A DNA stretch of 64,000 bases from Larix kaempferi (GCA_027924585.1 BSBM01000597.1:4231501-4295500), one strand, 5' to 3'. Positions 47,773-58,988 are shown, counted from the stretch's first letter. The notes: generated by a model from the sequence alone, not told the origin. Translations and numbers: made by a program.

Positions 47773-48320
47773 TTGTTAGGATATTCCTATACTCCATCCT
47801 AGTCCTACGAGCATTTTCATTATTTGCATTTTCAGTCTTGCATGCATCCCAGTCATCACTCCCAGCACCTAGCCCTCAGTTAGCTAGCCCCGGGAGCTTC
47901 TTACTAATCAGTTTTAGCCCTCCTAGTGCTTAGTGCACCCTGGATGCAGTTGCATACATCTCATGCGCCCTCTCTCACCTACCATTCAGTTGTACTTCAG
48001 TTATCTTCAGTTCTTTCCTTGATTTAAGGCTAGACTGACTCTCAACTGACTGTATCACTCCGATAGACCTCCAGTGAGACTAGATTGTCCATTCTGATTC
48101 CAGTTAGCTCCTGATGCGCCCTCCACTGAGCCTCCTTCATTCAGTTAGTGCCTCCATGTGCCAGTTACACCTACCACTCTCAGTTAGACTCAGTTTGACA
48201 TCTGGTTGACAGTTACTTGTGCATTGATGACTCCACTGATGATGATGAGGACTCCTAGTTGTGCTCTGATGACACTCTATTGATCTGATGATCACTCAGT
48301 GAGAGGCTAATTCAAATTGT
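47773..48320 (+). other. Region rich in CAGTTA/CAGTTG words
   Basis: About 550 bases in which CAGTT recurs more than a dozen times with short irregular spacing, in otherwise CT-rich sequence. No frame is recognisable. It ends at the left LTR boundary of element F. Confidence 0.5.
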
Positions 48321-48414
48321 TGTTAAGTTTTTACTTATTATTTGAGCAACATATAGCATATAAACAATTACTGAAAGATATACAAGCACAGCATAAAAGA
48401 CAAGAGACACAATT

Positions 48415-49678
48415 TGTCGCGTCCCCATCTTGACCCTATCACATTAAAATTGTAAATGATGTAATCTTGTTATATAATCTTGGTGAGGAGCTCAAGGCCA
48501 AGGCCCCACCATCAATTTATTGATGCATATGGTTTACATGCTAGTCCGACACAATGGAATTGTAAATATCATGTAAATATCATGTAAATATGCATTTAAT
48601 AAAATACCCACAACTAGCTATGCAATGCAACAAGAGATGGGGGCATGATTTTACAAGGAATTGGGAGGGAAAACATTCAAACCCTTGGAGCCAATCAATT
48701 CAAGCCAAGTGTCAATGAGAGAACCCATCAAACCCTCAACTACCCATGTTGACTTTTGTACCCAATCATTGATTTCTCCCAAGAGTTGGTTGAGGTAGTT
48801 AATGCCTTGGGGAATGAGAGGTATGGCTGTCCAATTTCGGGTATGGGCAAGCCACCCTGCATGGAAAATCATGTTTTGCTTCTTGGGTAATAAAAGAGCC
48901 ATGAATCGCTCCCCAATCCATTATCCATCAAGCAGTTTCTCTCCCTCATGAGTTTGGAGCTACCTGGGCGTTTTCCATCCATGTTTCCTGTGTTTTCCTT
49001 CATCCTTAGCTGGGAGAAGGGCGTTTTTGTGTTGTATACCAGTGGGGAAGAAAGGGAATGGAATTCCATAGAGACTGTTTTCCTCCCTGTGAATGTTTTT
49101 CCCCATCCCACAATTCATTTTTGGATGGAAATGATTTGGGGAAAGCCCAAACCCATGGCCATCCTGTTGGTAAATCCATTGCTTTGGCTTGAGCTTGAGT
49201 GTAAGCCTCCAGGGTTCAAATGTAGCCTGATAAACCCAGCTGTGGACTGGCTTGGCTCAGATGAAATGATTAATTGGCTGTGAGAGAGTGAATGTCCCCT
49301 TTTCCTTGTAGGAATCATTCCCAGCTCGGGGGTGGCAGTTGTGTTGATAGATTGATGAACACAATTGGCCTATGGTTGGGTGGAACGTTGCAGCGACATA
49401 GCTAGTTGCTTGGGACAATTGCAAAATGGAGATAAGTGTTTTTCTGTCTATGTATTTACTTCTGCACTGTATTAATTTGATGACTGTTGATATGCTGTAT
49501 GCATGAGTAATGTGTGTGGATAGTTTAATTCCACTGTGCCTAATTGATTTGTTTTACATCTGCACACAAATGATTTATTCATATGATTCTAATGAATGGG
49601 ATGAGATTATGTGAAAGCCCCAGAGATTGGCATCATCTTCCATCCCTTTGCCTTGGATGGATGGGTGGGTATGTGACA
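48415..49678 (+). repeat. 5' LTR of element E
   Basis: Starts TGTCGCGTCC, ends GGTATGTGACA. The 31-bp block shared with D is at 48481-48511. A copy of the interior hairpin motif (CCCAGCTGTGGACTGGCTTG) is at about 49236-49255. Confidence 0.95.
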
Positions 49679-49680
49679 AA

Positions 49681-49705
49681 TGGTATCAGAGCTGCTGGTT
49701 GCAGC
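49681..49705 (+). other. Primer binding site of element E with overlapping hairpin
   Basis: TGGTATCAGAGC (49681-49692) is followed by GCTGC-TGGTT-GCAGC (49691-49705). The fifth stem pair is C-G here and T-A in D, a compensatory change. Confidence 0.9.
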
Positions 49706-49849
49706 ATTGGGCCTTTATGGGCTACCTATCATAGTTACAGAGGTAAGTATGCTTCCTGCCCAGCATAGACTGTTAAGAAAAATTTCAAATTTTCAAAATT
49801 TATCAATTTTTTTTTTTTTTATGTATCTATGAGTTTTCTACCAAAAAAA

Positions 49850-50452
49850 CTGAGCCAGCGGAAAAACTCGGTGAGTTTGTCCGCAACGGCGGAAGGACTC
49901 GGCAAGTTGTTCCGCAACGCGGCAGGAAATCAATAAGTTCGCCGAAACTGTGGAAGAACTTAGTGAGTTGTTCCGCAATGGCAGAAGAACTCGACAAGTT
50001 GGCCCGAAGTTGCGGAAGTGCCCGAGGAAAGGAAGAAAAATTTCAAAAACATTTCTAAGTGTTTTCGGCGGCTGAACTCGGCGAGTTGGCCCGAAACTGC
50101 GGAAGGACTCGGCAAGTCGTTCCGCAACGCGGCAAAACAAATCAATAAGTTCGGCGGAAAGATGGAAAAAATTCGGAAGGAAAAGCTGAGTTCGATCGGA
50201 AGAACTCGGCAAGTCGCCCCGCAACAGCGGGAGAACTCGGCGAGTTGCTCCGAAACAGCGGGAGAACTCGGCGAGTTGCTCCGAAACAACGGGAGAACTC
50301 AGCAAGATGGTCCGAAACGATGGAAGGTTTTTTTAAGTATTTTTCGACGTCCAAGAGAAAATTTCGGAAGAACTCGGCAAGTCACCCCGCAACGGCGGAA
50401 GGACTCGGCAAGTTGGTCCGCAACGGATCAGAAGGATAAAAAAAAAAGGTGC
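49850..50452 (+). repeat. GC-rich 31-32-bp degenerate tandem repeat in the leader of E
   Basis: Nearly 20 units of the type GAACTCGGCGAGTTGCTCCG with a following AAACRGCGGGA. The clearest adjacent copies are at 50227-50310. Frames open across it on both strands (for example 50018-50527 and 50305-49838) follow from the repeats and show no domain. Confidence 0.85.
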
Positions 50453-50490
50453 TTCCCTCGAACCGCTCTGCAGTGGTGCAGGGAAGCCAC

Positions 50491-50508
50491 AAGGGGGCAA
50501 GCCCCCTT
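50491..50508. other. GC-rich hairpin after the leader repeat of E
   Basis: AAGGGGGC-AA-GCCCCCTT, a perfect 8-bp stem with a 2-nt loop. It resembles the GGGGC-AGC-GCCCC hairpin of the copia LTR at 15019. Confidence 0.8.
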
Positions 50509-50519
50509 GACCCCTGTCG

Positions 50520-53500
50520 TCCCCTAGAGATAGTTGCTGTAAGTGTGAAATGTATTCTTGGAATGAAGAGCAAGAATTGCATAGAAGGGGTGGTGAAATA
50601 TCAGTGAGAGTAATGGGTTGTAATACCCATTATGGAGGATGAAAGGGAAATTCCTCACCTTAAACTATTTTTGTTTATAGCATAAGAATTGCATATTTGG
50701 AAAATATCAATAATGAATGTTATACACATATGTATATACTGAATTGCTAATTCGTGAGAAGATCATAGCTAATGAATCCTTGTGTGCTTGGTAGGGAATC
50801 CAAGAAAAGGATCAGCTATGATGTGAAGGAGGAACTCCATGTCATGATGAGGAATTGGATAGGGAAAATTCCTTAACTCCTCCATTTCTATTATATTTAT
50901 ATTTCCTAAGTTGTCTATACTGAAAATTATGGCATAGGGATGCTGGAAATGCAAAAGGATAGATAGATGAAGTGAATATGTACTAGATGGCATATTGCAC
51001 AATGCATGTGAAAATGTTTTTTTGTATATATATGATATTGCATATTAGTAAAATAGTAAGGTTTTACATATGCAATGAGCCACTTAAGATAATTATTGTG
51101 GTTGCTAATAATTAGTCATGTTCACATTGGTTGTAGGACCAAAGACAACCGAAGCATGGATAAGGATGTGGATGATGATTGTTGCATACAACCTTATGAA
51201 GAGAGGATGGTGCAACAAATCCGTGATCATGATGTTGGCAAAAGGACGGAGTAGCCTTGGTAAGAGGCCAATTGATCAAGTAACATCAAGCGATGTTAAT
51301 GACAGCCATGCAGGTAATGGTTATTTATGCTTAGTTGCATGAATGTTGAAGGAGGATTTGGTAAGATCCCTTCAACTACAGTTAAACTATGTGATTTGGT
51401 TTGCATGTGGTATTGAGTGCCTAAATGTGAATGTCAACCTACCAAGAATGGTGAGGTATGGGGTAGTAAGGGCAAGGAACCCTCTACCATATGACTGTTT
51501 TAAATACTATAATGCATTCATAGGGGATTATATCATGCCATTTGTGTATGTTGGTTGTGAGTTTAACAACCAAAGCAAGTGATGACTTGTGGTCCTGTTG
51601 TAGTGTATGCCATATGGGATAGGCATGGTTAGGCCATAATATGTTGGAATGAATAGTATTCATGGATTAATGCAAGGTTGTATTGAAAGATTATGTGAGT
51701 GATGTAAATGTTGTGAATATGCATTGTGTGAATGCATGGGTGTGACATATATATGTTTCAATGCAGTTAGATAATAGATGAAATGGTGGACTATTGTTAA
51801 TCCTGAGACCATTTCATGAGCTGTTATGAATGTAGGAGAAAGACTGCATGAAAAAGGTAGACATGTGAGAGGCTACCAGAGCACTCTGTTGGAAGGACAA
51901 AGTTGCATGGAATATAAAGTAATGAGTATTTACAGCTTATTTAAATTGCATGGATAGTGTGATTGTATCTTGCAAATTTTATTATGATGATGATGCACAT
52001 ATAGAAAGGTATATATTTCATTGTATTTAAAATGTTAACAGCTGAAAGTGTTTGAATTATTGAGCGTTTTAATTCTGAGATCACTTCAGTGACTGTTGTA
52101 GCAATGAAGAGAGTATATGCATACATACTCACAACGTGTTTGGCTTATTGAAATTTCAGTTTTCAGGTAGAAAGGTCGTGCGTATGGCAATGAGGATAAG
52201 TCCATAGTAAAGACCAGGATCTACCATGTGCAGAAGCCAAAGGTTATGAGAAGGTTCCCATGGTTGTAATTTATGTATGAAACAAATCTGAAAATTGTCT
52301 AGTTTAAGTTTATGAGAATAGTCTCATAGTTGCAAATCTAATTCCTGTAGGAAAATAGATTTACAAATTTCAGATTTGAGAATTGCTTATAATTGCTAAT
52401 GACTATTTGGCTTATATAGAATTGTGTCAGGAGGACATGTTGTAGGTGGATGTTCATGTATGGTAGCAAGGGTGAAACCATAATGGACAGAGTGATACCA
52501 CTTACGAGAGCCAAACAATATGAGGAGCCTCATTGCTAAGCAAATCAATTTCTGTAGGAGACAAAATTGTAAATTCATGTTGAATTTAATTATTAATGCC
52601 ATTGATTGGTTATGAAGCAATCAGATTTGAAATTATTGTTAAATGTTGCTGACTGTTTGGCTATTTGATAAGTGTGCCAGGATGACACATTGCAGGAAGA
52701 CCATGTGTGATGGCCTGCAGAATCCAAACTAGATGGGAAGGATCCCATGATTTGGAAATGGGTTTCGGGTGAAACGCCATTGTAAATGATGATAATGTCT
52801 TAACCGAACTGCATGTTGGTAAACCATGTGAGTGAGATAGTGAAATTATGCCAAGAAGGCATGTGTGGGTTATGGAACCTGAAAATATTGGGGGTGGAAA
52901 ACCGAAGGGCTGTTGACTCAGAGAAGGGAGCCCCCATTCTTCGCAAATGAAGAAAATATACATCTGTGAAACGAATGAGTATTCGGTAACCCTAACTGAG
53001 GATATACATGTCTGGTTATTAGATTTAATATGCAAAGCATGTTTTATTATTTCATTATTATTTTAGACTGCTTGAGTGGGACTAAGGCCTACATGGCTCA
53101 CACCGGAAAGGGATGCATACCTTTCGGGTGATGGGTTATGTTAGGGTTTTCAATATTGACTACACCCTAAGGGAATGGACGCATTCCTGGTGTTTCAATA
53201 CTTGATAGTGAATGTTATTAAATATGGTTACAATTTTAGAGCAGCACTACTGATGATTCTGCTTATCCTTCTTGTGCTATCAGCTTACACAGCTGCAATT
53301 TGGTGTTGCATGTAAGAGGAAAAGTGAAGAAAGGGTGCTCAAGAGGACTGTATGGGCAGTGGTAACCTTTCTACGCTCACACTAAGGGACACTAGAAGAG
53401 ATGGATAGGCCCGAGGAGCTGTGTTGCAGAAAAGGGGTATCATCCTTGTGTAGTGTGAGTGGGTATTGTGGGGCCATGCTAGCCTGCAGTCAAGTGAGTC

Positions 53501-53560
53501 ACCTATGGAGTTCCTGGAGGGAACCACTGGTTGCATAAGAGAAGGAGCCACGTAATCATA
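50520..53560 (+). other. Non-coding body of element E, first part
   Basis: No domain was recognised in any frame (frames such as 51118-51342 are unremarkable). Degenerate direct repeats are visible, for example around 52405-52490 and 52645-52720, each with TTTGGCTAT/TTTGGCTTA, GTGYCAGGA and a GTAGG or GCAGG word. Confidence 0.6.
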
Positions 53561-53574
53561 TTATGTTGTTCATA

Positions 53575-54440
53575 TTGCCTGATAAACCCAGTCGGTGTAC
53601 TGGCTTGGCATTGGTTATTTGCATGTTGTGGAGGTATTGGTGAAGGGTGTTATTTCCTGACAAACCTAGTCGGAGAACTAGCTTGGAAATGGTTGTTGTA
53701 TGCTTGATAAACGCAGTCGGCGTACTGGCTTAGCATACTGATTTTTGAAATGCTTGATAAATCCAGTCGGTGTACTGGCTTAGCATACTGATTTTAGGGA
53801 TTCCTGATAAACCCAGTCGGCGTACTGGATTGGCATTGCCTATTCGGATGATGTTGTGGAGCAGCAGGTGTGCTGGCCAAGCATCCACCCCACAGGTGAT
53901 CCAAGGCTTGTAAAGCAGAGAAGGAAACCTGTGGAGTAGTGAGGAAACGCACAATACATATAAGTATTCATTTCAATTTATTTATTGTTTGGAATAATGA
54001 ATATTTTAGGTATAAGTCTTCTAACAGCTAAGCTGATACACTGTCATTTCTTTGTTGGAAACCTTGGCTATTGCAGGAAGCAAGGACCCTGAAAGAACCA
54101 CAAATGCTTGGTAAGCCAGAGAGTAACTGGTTGTGCACTATGAAATCCTTGATAAAACCGGAGAGTAACTGGTTGTGCACTATAAAATTCTTGGTAAGTC
54201 CAGAGAGTAACTGATGCTCGATAAACTCAAAGAATAGTTGGTGGGAACATTAACCACTTGATGTTGTGGAGCAGTCGGTGTGCTGGCCAAACATTCCTTA
54301 ATTAATTAATAAAACCAGTCGAAGCACTGGCCTAGCATATTGCTAAATGAGATGATTGATAAACCCAGTCAGTGTACTGGCTTGGCATTGCCTATTCGAA
54401 TGGTTGTGAAGTAGCCTGCGTGCTGGCCCAACATTCATTG
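53575..54440 (+). repeat. Dispersed hairpin motif array in element E
   Basis: The motif GATAAACCCAGTCGGCGTAC followed by TGGCTTGGCAT recurs near 53581, 53655 (weak), 53705, 53756, 53806, 54298 and 54358, with shorter forms near 53862, 54268 and 54411. Its core CCAGT-CGGCGT-ACTGG can fold into a 5-bp stem. Spacing is about 50 bases in the dense part. Confidence 0.85.
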
Positions 54441-54700
54441 TTGTATCCGCGGGAAATCCAATGCTTGGAGAGCAAAGAAGGATCCTGTGGAGTAAAGTGG
54501 AGACATCCAATACATATAAGTATTTGGTTATCTTGCAACTCTTGCTTATGAATATACGTGTGTATATGATTTAATTATGATTTCTTAAACTCTTGTTTAG
54601 AGATAAACCTTATGAAAATACACTGAGCATGTGAATTGATTCAATGTTTGAGTGTAGGTACTGCTAGAAGCAAGGACTATGAAAGCATCTGGAGGATGCA
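53945..54700 (+). repeat. Old direct repeat pair in element E
   Basis: 53948-54095 and 54506-54685 both run from CAATACATATAAGTATT to GAAGCAAGGAC...TGAAAG, with many differences between. A shared GGTAAC-less AT-rich middle suggests an old duplication of about 560 bases. Confidence 0.6.
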
Positions 54701-55666
54701 TGTGGACATGTGACTGTCATAAAGAGAGCTCAGTATGAGCAGTAATGAAAGATGGTGCTAGTGGACATGTGTGGGTCCTAGCAGCCAAAGGTTCTGTAAG
54801 TAGCAATGGGGAAGGGTTCCCTAGCTGAAAAGCATTAGACAGACCTTAGACACTAAGTGTCATATCCAAGAAAGGGCAAGGCAAGCATTCACATTGAAGT
54901 GAAAGAGGTTAAGGAGCATAGAACCACAAGTGATGGTGTGGCTCCGGATTGGAACAAGACTAAGAGGGGGAAACTCTTACTCTCATCTTTCCTTTTTGAT
55001 TGATGCATCTTAGAAACAAAATATTGTAGAGTGCATGTCATGGTTGAAAATAGATTGTGTTTAATTGCTTGCAACGAATTGTGAATGCTGAAATAGCTAT
55101 TTCCATGTGATAGTATGAACATGGATGAGTTCATGTTGGGAAAACATGAAATGTGTGGAAGTCTCATGAGTAAAGCATGGACGTTCCACGTCAATTGGGA
55201 AAATAATTGACTAATGGTAATATTGTGTTATGCTTGTCCTAATAGGAATTGCCATGATGAGTCCCACAAGTGAGACGTTGAAATCCATTGAGTGCAGCTA
55301 GTACTAGCCGAGTGTTGCTAGTGAGAAAAGTGAGAGCCAGTTGTGCACACTGATCATGGCAGCAGACCAACAACTATTTAATTTTGGTTGAAAATCTTCC
55401 TCAAATAGTTGCCAGGACAACAAGGAAGATGACAACCATGAATTTCCAGACTTGTAGAACAGTTGGAGGGTGAATAAAAGGAATGGGATCGCTGTAGTGC
55501 AATGCCCACCTGCAGAGATGGCAGATTAAAGCCAATAGGAGCAGTTGTGGAAGCCAAAGGACTTGGTCCTGAAAGCTCAAAGTAAAGAGATGAAACACAG
55601 GAAAGACCTGTTACAAGTTGTGAATTTTGAGGCATGTGTAAAGTGGGTATATACTCTAGGTATTGG
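54700..55666 (+). other. Non-coding body of element E, last part
   Basis: No domain in any frame. Several minus-strand frames (for example 55671-55378) are open but unrecognised. Confidence 0.5.
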
Positions 55667-55702
55667 AACACCGAGGACGATGTTATTCCAAGGGGAGTAG
55701 AA
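55667..55702 (+). other. Hairpin and polypurine tract of element E
   Basis: AACACCGAGGACGATGTT (55667-55684) matches the D hairpin with one mismatched pair. The polypurine tract AAGGGGAGTAGAA (55690-55702) follows, then the LTR. Confidence 0.85.
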
Positions 55703-57009
55703 TGTCACGTCCCCATCTTGACCCTATCACATTAAAATTGTAAATGATGTAATCTTGTTATATAATCGTGGTGAGGAGCTCAAGGCCAAGGCCCCACAAT
55801 CGATTTATTGATGCATATGGTTTACGTGCTAGCCCGGCACAATGGAATTATAAATATCATGTAAATATGCATTTAATAAAATACCCACAACTAGCTATGC
55901 AATGCAACAAGAGATGGGGGCATGATTTTACAAGGAATTGGGAGGGAAAACATTCAAACTCTTGGAGCCAATCAATTCAATCCAAGTGTCAATGAGAGAA
56001 CCCATCAAACCCTCAACTACCCATGTTGACTTTTGTACCCAATCATTGATTTCTCCAAAGAGTTGGTTGAGGTAGTTAATGCCTTGGGGAATGAGAGGTA
56101 TGGTTGTCCAATTTCGGGTATGGGCAAGCCACCCTGCATGGAAAATCGCGTTTTGATTCTTGGGCAAGAAAAGAGCCATGAATCACTCCCCAATCCATTA
56201 TCCATCAAGCAGTTGCTCTCCCTCATGAGTTTGGAGCTACCTGGGCGTTTTCCATCCATGTTTCCTATGTTTTCCTTCATTCTTAGTTGGAAGAATGGCG
56301 TTTTTGTGTTGTATACCAGTGGGGAAGAAGGGGAACGGAATTGGGGTTCCATAAAGATTGTTTTTGCTGTTAAATACTGAGAGAGTTGGGGAAAAAACGT
56401 TTTCCTCCCTGTGAATGTTTTTCCCCATCCCACAATTCATTTTTGGATGGAAATTATTTGGGGAAAGCCCAAACCCATGGCCATCCTGTTGGTAAATCCA
56501 TTGCTTTGGCTTGAGCTTGAGTGTAAGCCTCTAGGGTTCAAATGTAGCCTGATAAACCCAGCTGTGGACTGGCTTGGCTCAGATGAAATGATTAATTGGC
56601 TGTGAGAGAGTGAATGTCCCCTTTTCCTTGTAGGAATCATGCCCAGCTCAGGGGTGGCAGTTGTGTTGATAGATTGATGAACACAACTGGCCTATGGTTG
56701 GGTGGAACGTTGCAGCGACATAGCTAGTTGCTTGGGACAATTGCAAAATGGAGATAAGTGTTTTTCTGTCTATGTATTTACTTCTGCACTGTATTAATTT
56801 GATGACTGTTGATATGCTACATGCATGAGTAATGTGTGTGGATAGTTTAATTCCACTGTGCCTAATTTATTTGTTTTACATCTGCACACAAATGATTTAA
56901 ATGATTTATTCATATGATTCTAATGAATGGGATGAGATTATGTGAAAGCCCCAGAGATTGGCATCATCTTCCCTCCCTTTTCCTTGGATAGATGGGTGGG
57001 TACGTGACA
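55703..57009 (+). repeat. 3' LTR of element E
   Basis: Starts TGTCACGTCC, ends GGTACGTGACA, followed by target duplication CAATT. The block shared with D is at 55769-55799, with one change near its end. Confidence 0.95.
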
Positions 57010-57430
57010 CAATTTATCCTGGGAAACCCTCTTGGGGTAGAAAACCCAGCAAAGCCTTCCTCAATATAGAAATCACAAAGTACAAGATAAACCCAAGACA
57101 AAACAGCTACTCCCTTGCTTGTGCGCTACTCTCTTCTCCACTAATGCGAGCTTGCTTGAGTGAATGAGATGATACAAATGTGAGAGAGAACACCTATTTA
57201 TATTCTTCCGTTGAGATGACTAATTCCCCAATGGGGCCGACTTGTCTAACTGGATGGTCAATTACATAATATAATAATCTTTTCGAGGCTTTTCTAGGCC
57301 GACACATGTCCTAGGGTTTACATTGATTCTTTCAATGACCTTTACATTATTAATTACATGAACATCAACTCCCGTAGGAGGAATACAATAATATAAATAG
57401 AATATCTTCCGCAGTTACATTATTTTAACA

Positions 57431-57439
57431 CTCCCTCTT
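57431..57439 (-). other. Polypurine tract of element F
   Basis: The minus strand reads AAGAGGGAG directly before TGTTAAAATAATG. Confidence 0.8.
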
Positions 57440-57549
57440 AACTAGGAAGGTATTATGCGGGTAACAACATCTGCACAACTGACTTGTGAACTTCTATATG
57501 TCGTAGGAAGGCTTTGGATCATCATCTGTCTTGGGTTATCAACTGTGGA

Positions 57550-57910
57550 GTAGCAACATCATCATCTGCCGAATATGATCATCATCATCAACATCATCAT
57601 CAGCAATCATCCTCTTGTTGAAACATCATCTACTGGAACAGCAGCATCATCAACTGGAACATCTTCTACTGGAGCATCCTCATCAGTTGGAACATCTTCT
57701 GTTGTCTGCAACCTCGTTAGCTGGAACACTATCAGCAGTACCATCAGCTGGAACAACATCATTGTCAGCTGGAACACCATCTGCTGGAATAACACCATCA
57801 GCAGCACCATCAGCTGGAACACCATCTGTTGGAACAACACCATCTGTTGGACCAACACCATCAGCAGCACCATCAGTTGGAACACCTACAACAAACATCA
57901 GTAACAAGTA
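57550..57910 (-). repeat. Triplet-phased low-complexity repeat in element F
   Basis: Built from CATCATCAT and ACACCATCAGCAGCACCATC-like words in units that are multiples of three, so several frames on both strands stay open (for example 57575-57904 and 57907-57683, the latter reading repeated P-A-D-G and P-T-D-G). No domain; a real protein is unlikely. Confidence 0.8.
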
Positions 57911-57930
57911 CTGATACTATCAGTCAGCCG

Positions 57931-58230
57931 GTACTGATCTTCCCTCACCCCTGGAGAGGCATCAACTCGTGAGAGCTGGAACTATCAGTCAACCAGTACT
58001 GATCTTCCCTCACCCCTGGAGAGGCATCAACTCATGAGAGCTGGAACTATCAGTCAGCAAGTACTGATCTTCCCTCACCCCTGGAGAGGCATCAGCTCGT
58101 GAGAGCTGGAACTATCAGTCAGCCAATACTGATCTTCCCTCACCCTTGGAGAGGCATCCATCCCTCCGGACATGCATAAGCTCGTGAGAGCTGGAACCAT
58201 TAGTCAGCCAGTATTGATCTTCCCTCACCC
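57931..58230 (-). repeat. 65-bp tandem repeat, five units, element F
   Basis: Units start at 57931, 57996, 58061, 58126 and 58211 (GTACTGATCTTCCCTCACCC); the last interval is 85 because of a 20-base insertion. The array is cut by the insertion of element G at 58233. Confidence 0.95.
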
Positions 58231-58232
58231 TT

Positions 58233-58969
58233 TGTTAACACCCAAAACGTGCTCACTACCTCATCTACCCCATTACATGACTCATTTGTCCATATTTTCT
58301 ATCATATTTACCTTCAGAACCCTAAAATCCCATTAAAAAGCCTCCAAAAGGCCACAAAACCATCAAAAAAGCCTCCAAAAGGCTAAAAAACCCCATTTTT
58401 CCCCCAAAATTATCCAAAATTCCTCCAAAATAGCAAAACCTTCTAAAAAGAGAATAAAAAATATATAAAAAATGAGGAAAAAGAAGGAAAAAACCCTATA
58501 CAGCTAACCTAAACCATATGGTTCCCAAAACCATGGGCCAGCACTCCACCACCAAAAACCTATAAATAGGTGATGGAGACCCCTCATTTCATATCCACAA
58601 TCAAGTATATCCTTACTCTGCCAAAATCACTCTTGAAACCCTAGCTCACCCTTGAGCTACTTTCACCATTGAGTGCCCCTTTTGGCCCATTTCCACCATT
58701 GGAGAAAGAGAAGGAGCAAAGTTGGAGTTTGGAGCAACCCTCTTGGATCATTGCAAAAACTTCACCAACCTCTACACTTGAGGTAAAATTTTAATACGAA
58801 AGAAAACCATTTATTATTTCTTGTCTCTTATGTTTCATGCACATGTTTAGAATAATTTCCATTTCAATGTATTGTCTTTTCATTTACTGTTTATTGAACT
58901 GCTACTAAGGAGTCCCTTCTCCTTAGTAGGTGCTCATTTGCACAAGCTAGGGTGAAAACCCTAGCTACA
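58233..58969 (+). repeat. 5' LTR of element G (737 bp)
   Basis: Starts TGTTAACACCC, ends CTAGCTACA, with the primer binding site 4 nt on. Only one LTR is in the window, so the boundaries rest on the TG...CA ends and the primer site. Confidence 0.75.
58561..58568 (+). promoter_or_regulatory. TATA box of LTR G
   Basis: TATAAATA about 330 nt into the LTR; transcription would start some 30 nt later. Confidence 0.75.
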
Positions 58970-58973
58970 GTTT

Positions 58974-58988
58974 TGGCGACTTCGCTTG
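58974..58988 (+). other. Primer binding site of element G (tRNA-Arg-like)
   Basis: TGGCGACTTCGCTTG fits the TGGCGACTCCGC pattern of Tat/Ogre elements with one change in the core. Confidence 0.65.

Larger units (their letters stand above)
48415..57009 (+). mobile_element. Element E: coding-less LTR retrotransposon inside LTR F
   Basis: LTRs at 48415-49678 and 55703-57009, primer binding site 49681-49692, polypurine tract 55690-55702, target duplication CAATT (48410-48414 and 57010-57014). The 6-kb interior has no recognisable gag or pol; it consists of GC-rich 31-32-bp leader repeats and a body full of degenerate direct repeats. The LTRs differ by roughly 3% by eye plus a few indels, the largest about 46 bp near 56340-56385. 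The LTR ends, the 31-bp block and the hairpins relate it to element D. Confidence 0.95.
48321..58232 (-). mobile_element. Element F: Ty1/copia element, 3' part, interrupted by E and G
   Basis: The minus-strand 3' LTR is in two parts, 57430-57010 and 48414-48321, with element E between; without E it is about 510 bp, starting TGTTAAAATAATG and ending AAAAACTTAACA. The polypurine tract follows at 57431, then repeat-rich non-coding sequence up to 58232, where element G begins. F continues beyond the window, so its coding region and 5' LTR are not seen. The layout matches element C. A TATAAATA word lies on the minus strand at 57202-57195. Confidence 0.85.

Noticed and set aside
48651-49318. Several frames of 60-111 codons, repeated near 55928-56640
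   Set aside because: They lie within the LTRs of E, are open on both strands, differ in length between the two LTRs and lack domains.
49838-50527. Overlapping open frames of 109-169 codons on both strands
   Set aside because: They lie entirely in the GC-rich leader repeat of E; multiple open frames on both strands follow from the low stop content of the repeat unit.
57575-57914. Several open frames of 74-109 codons on both strands
   Set aside because: Product of triplet-phased low-complexity repeats, with no recognisable protein.
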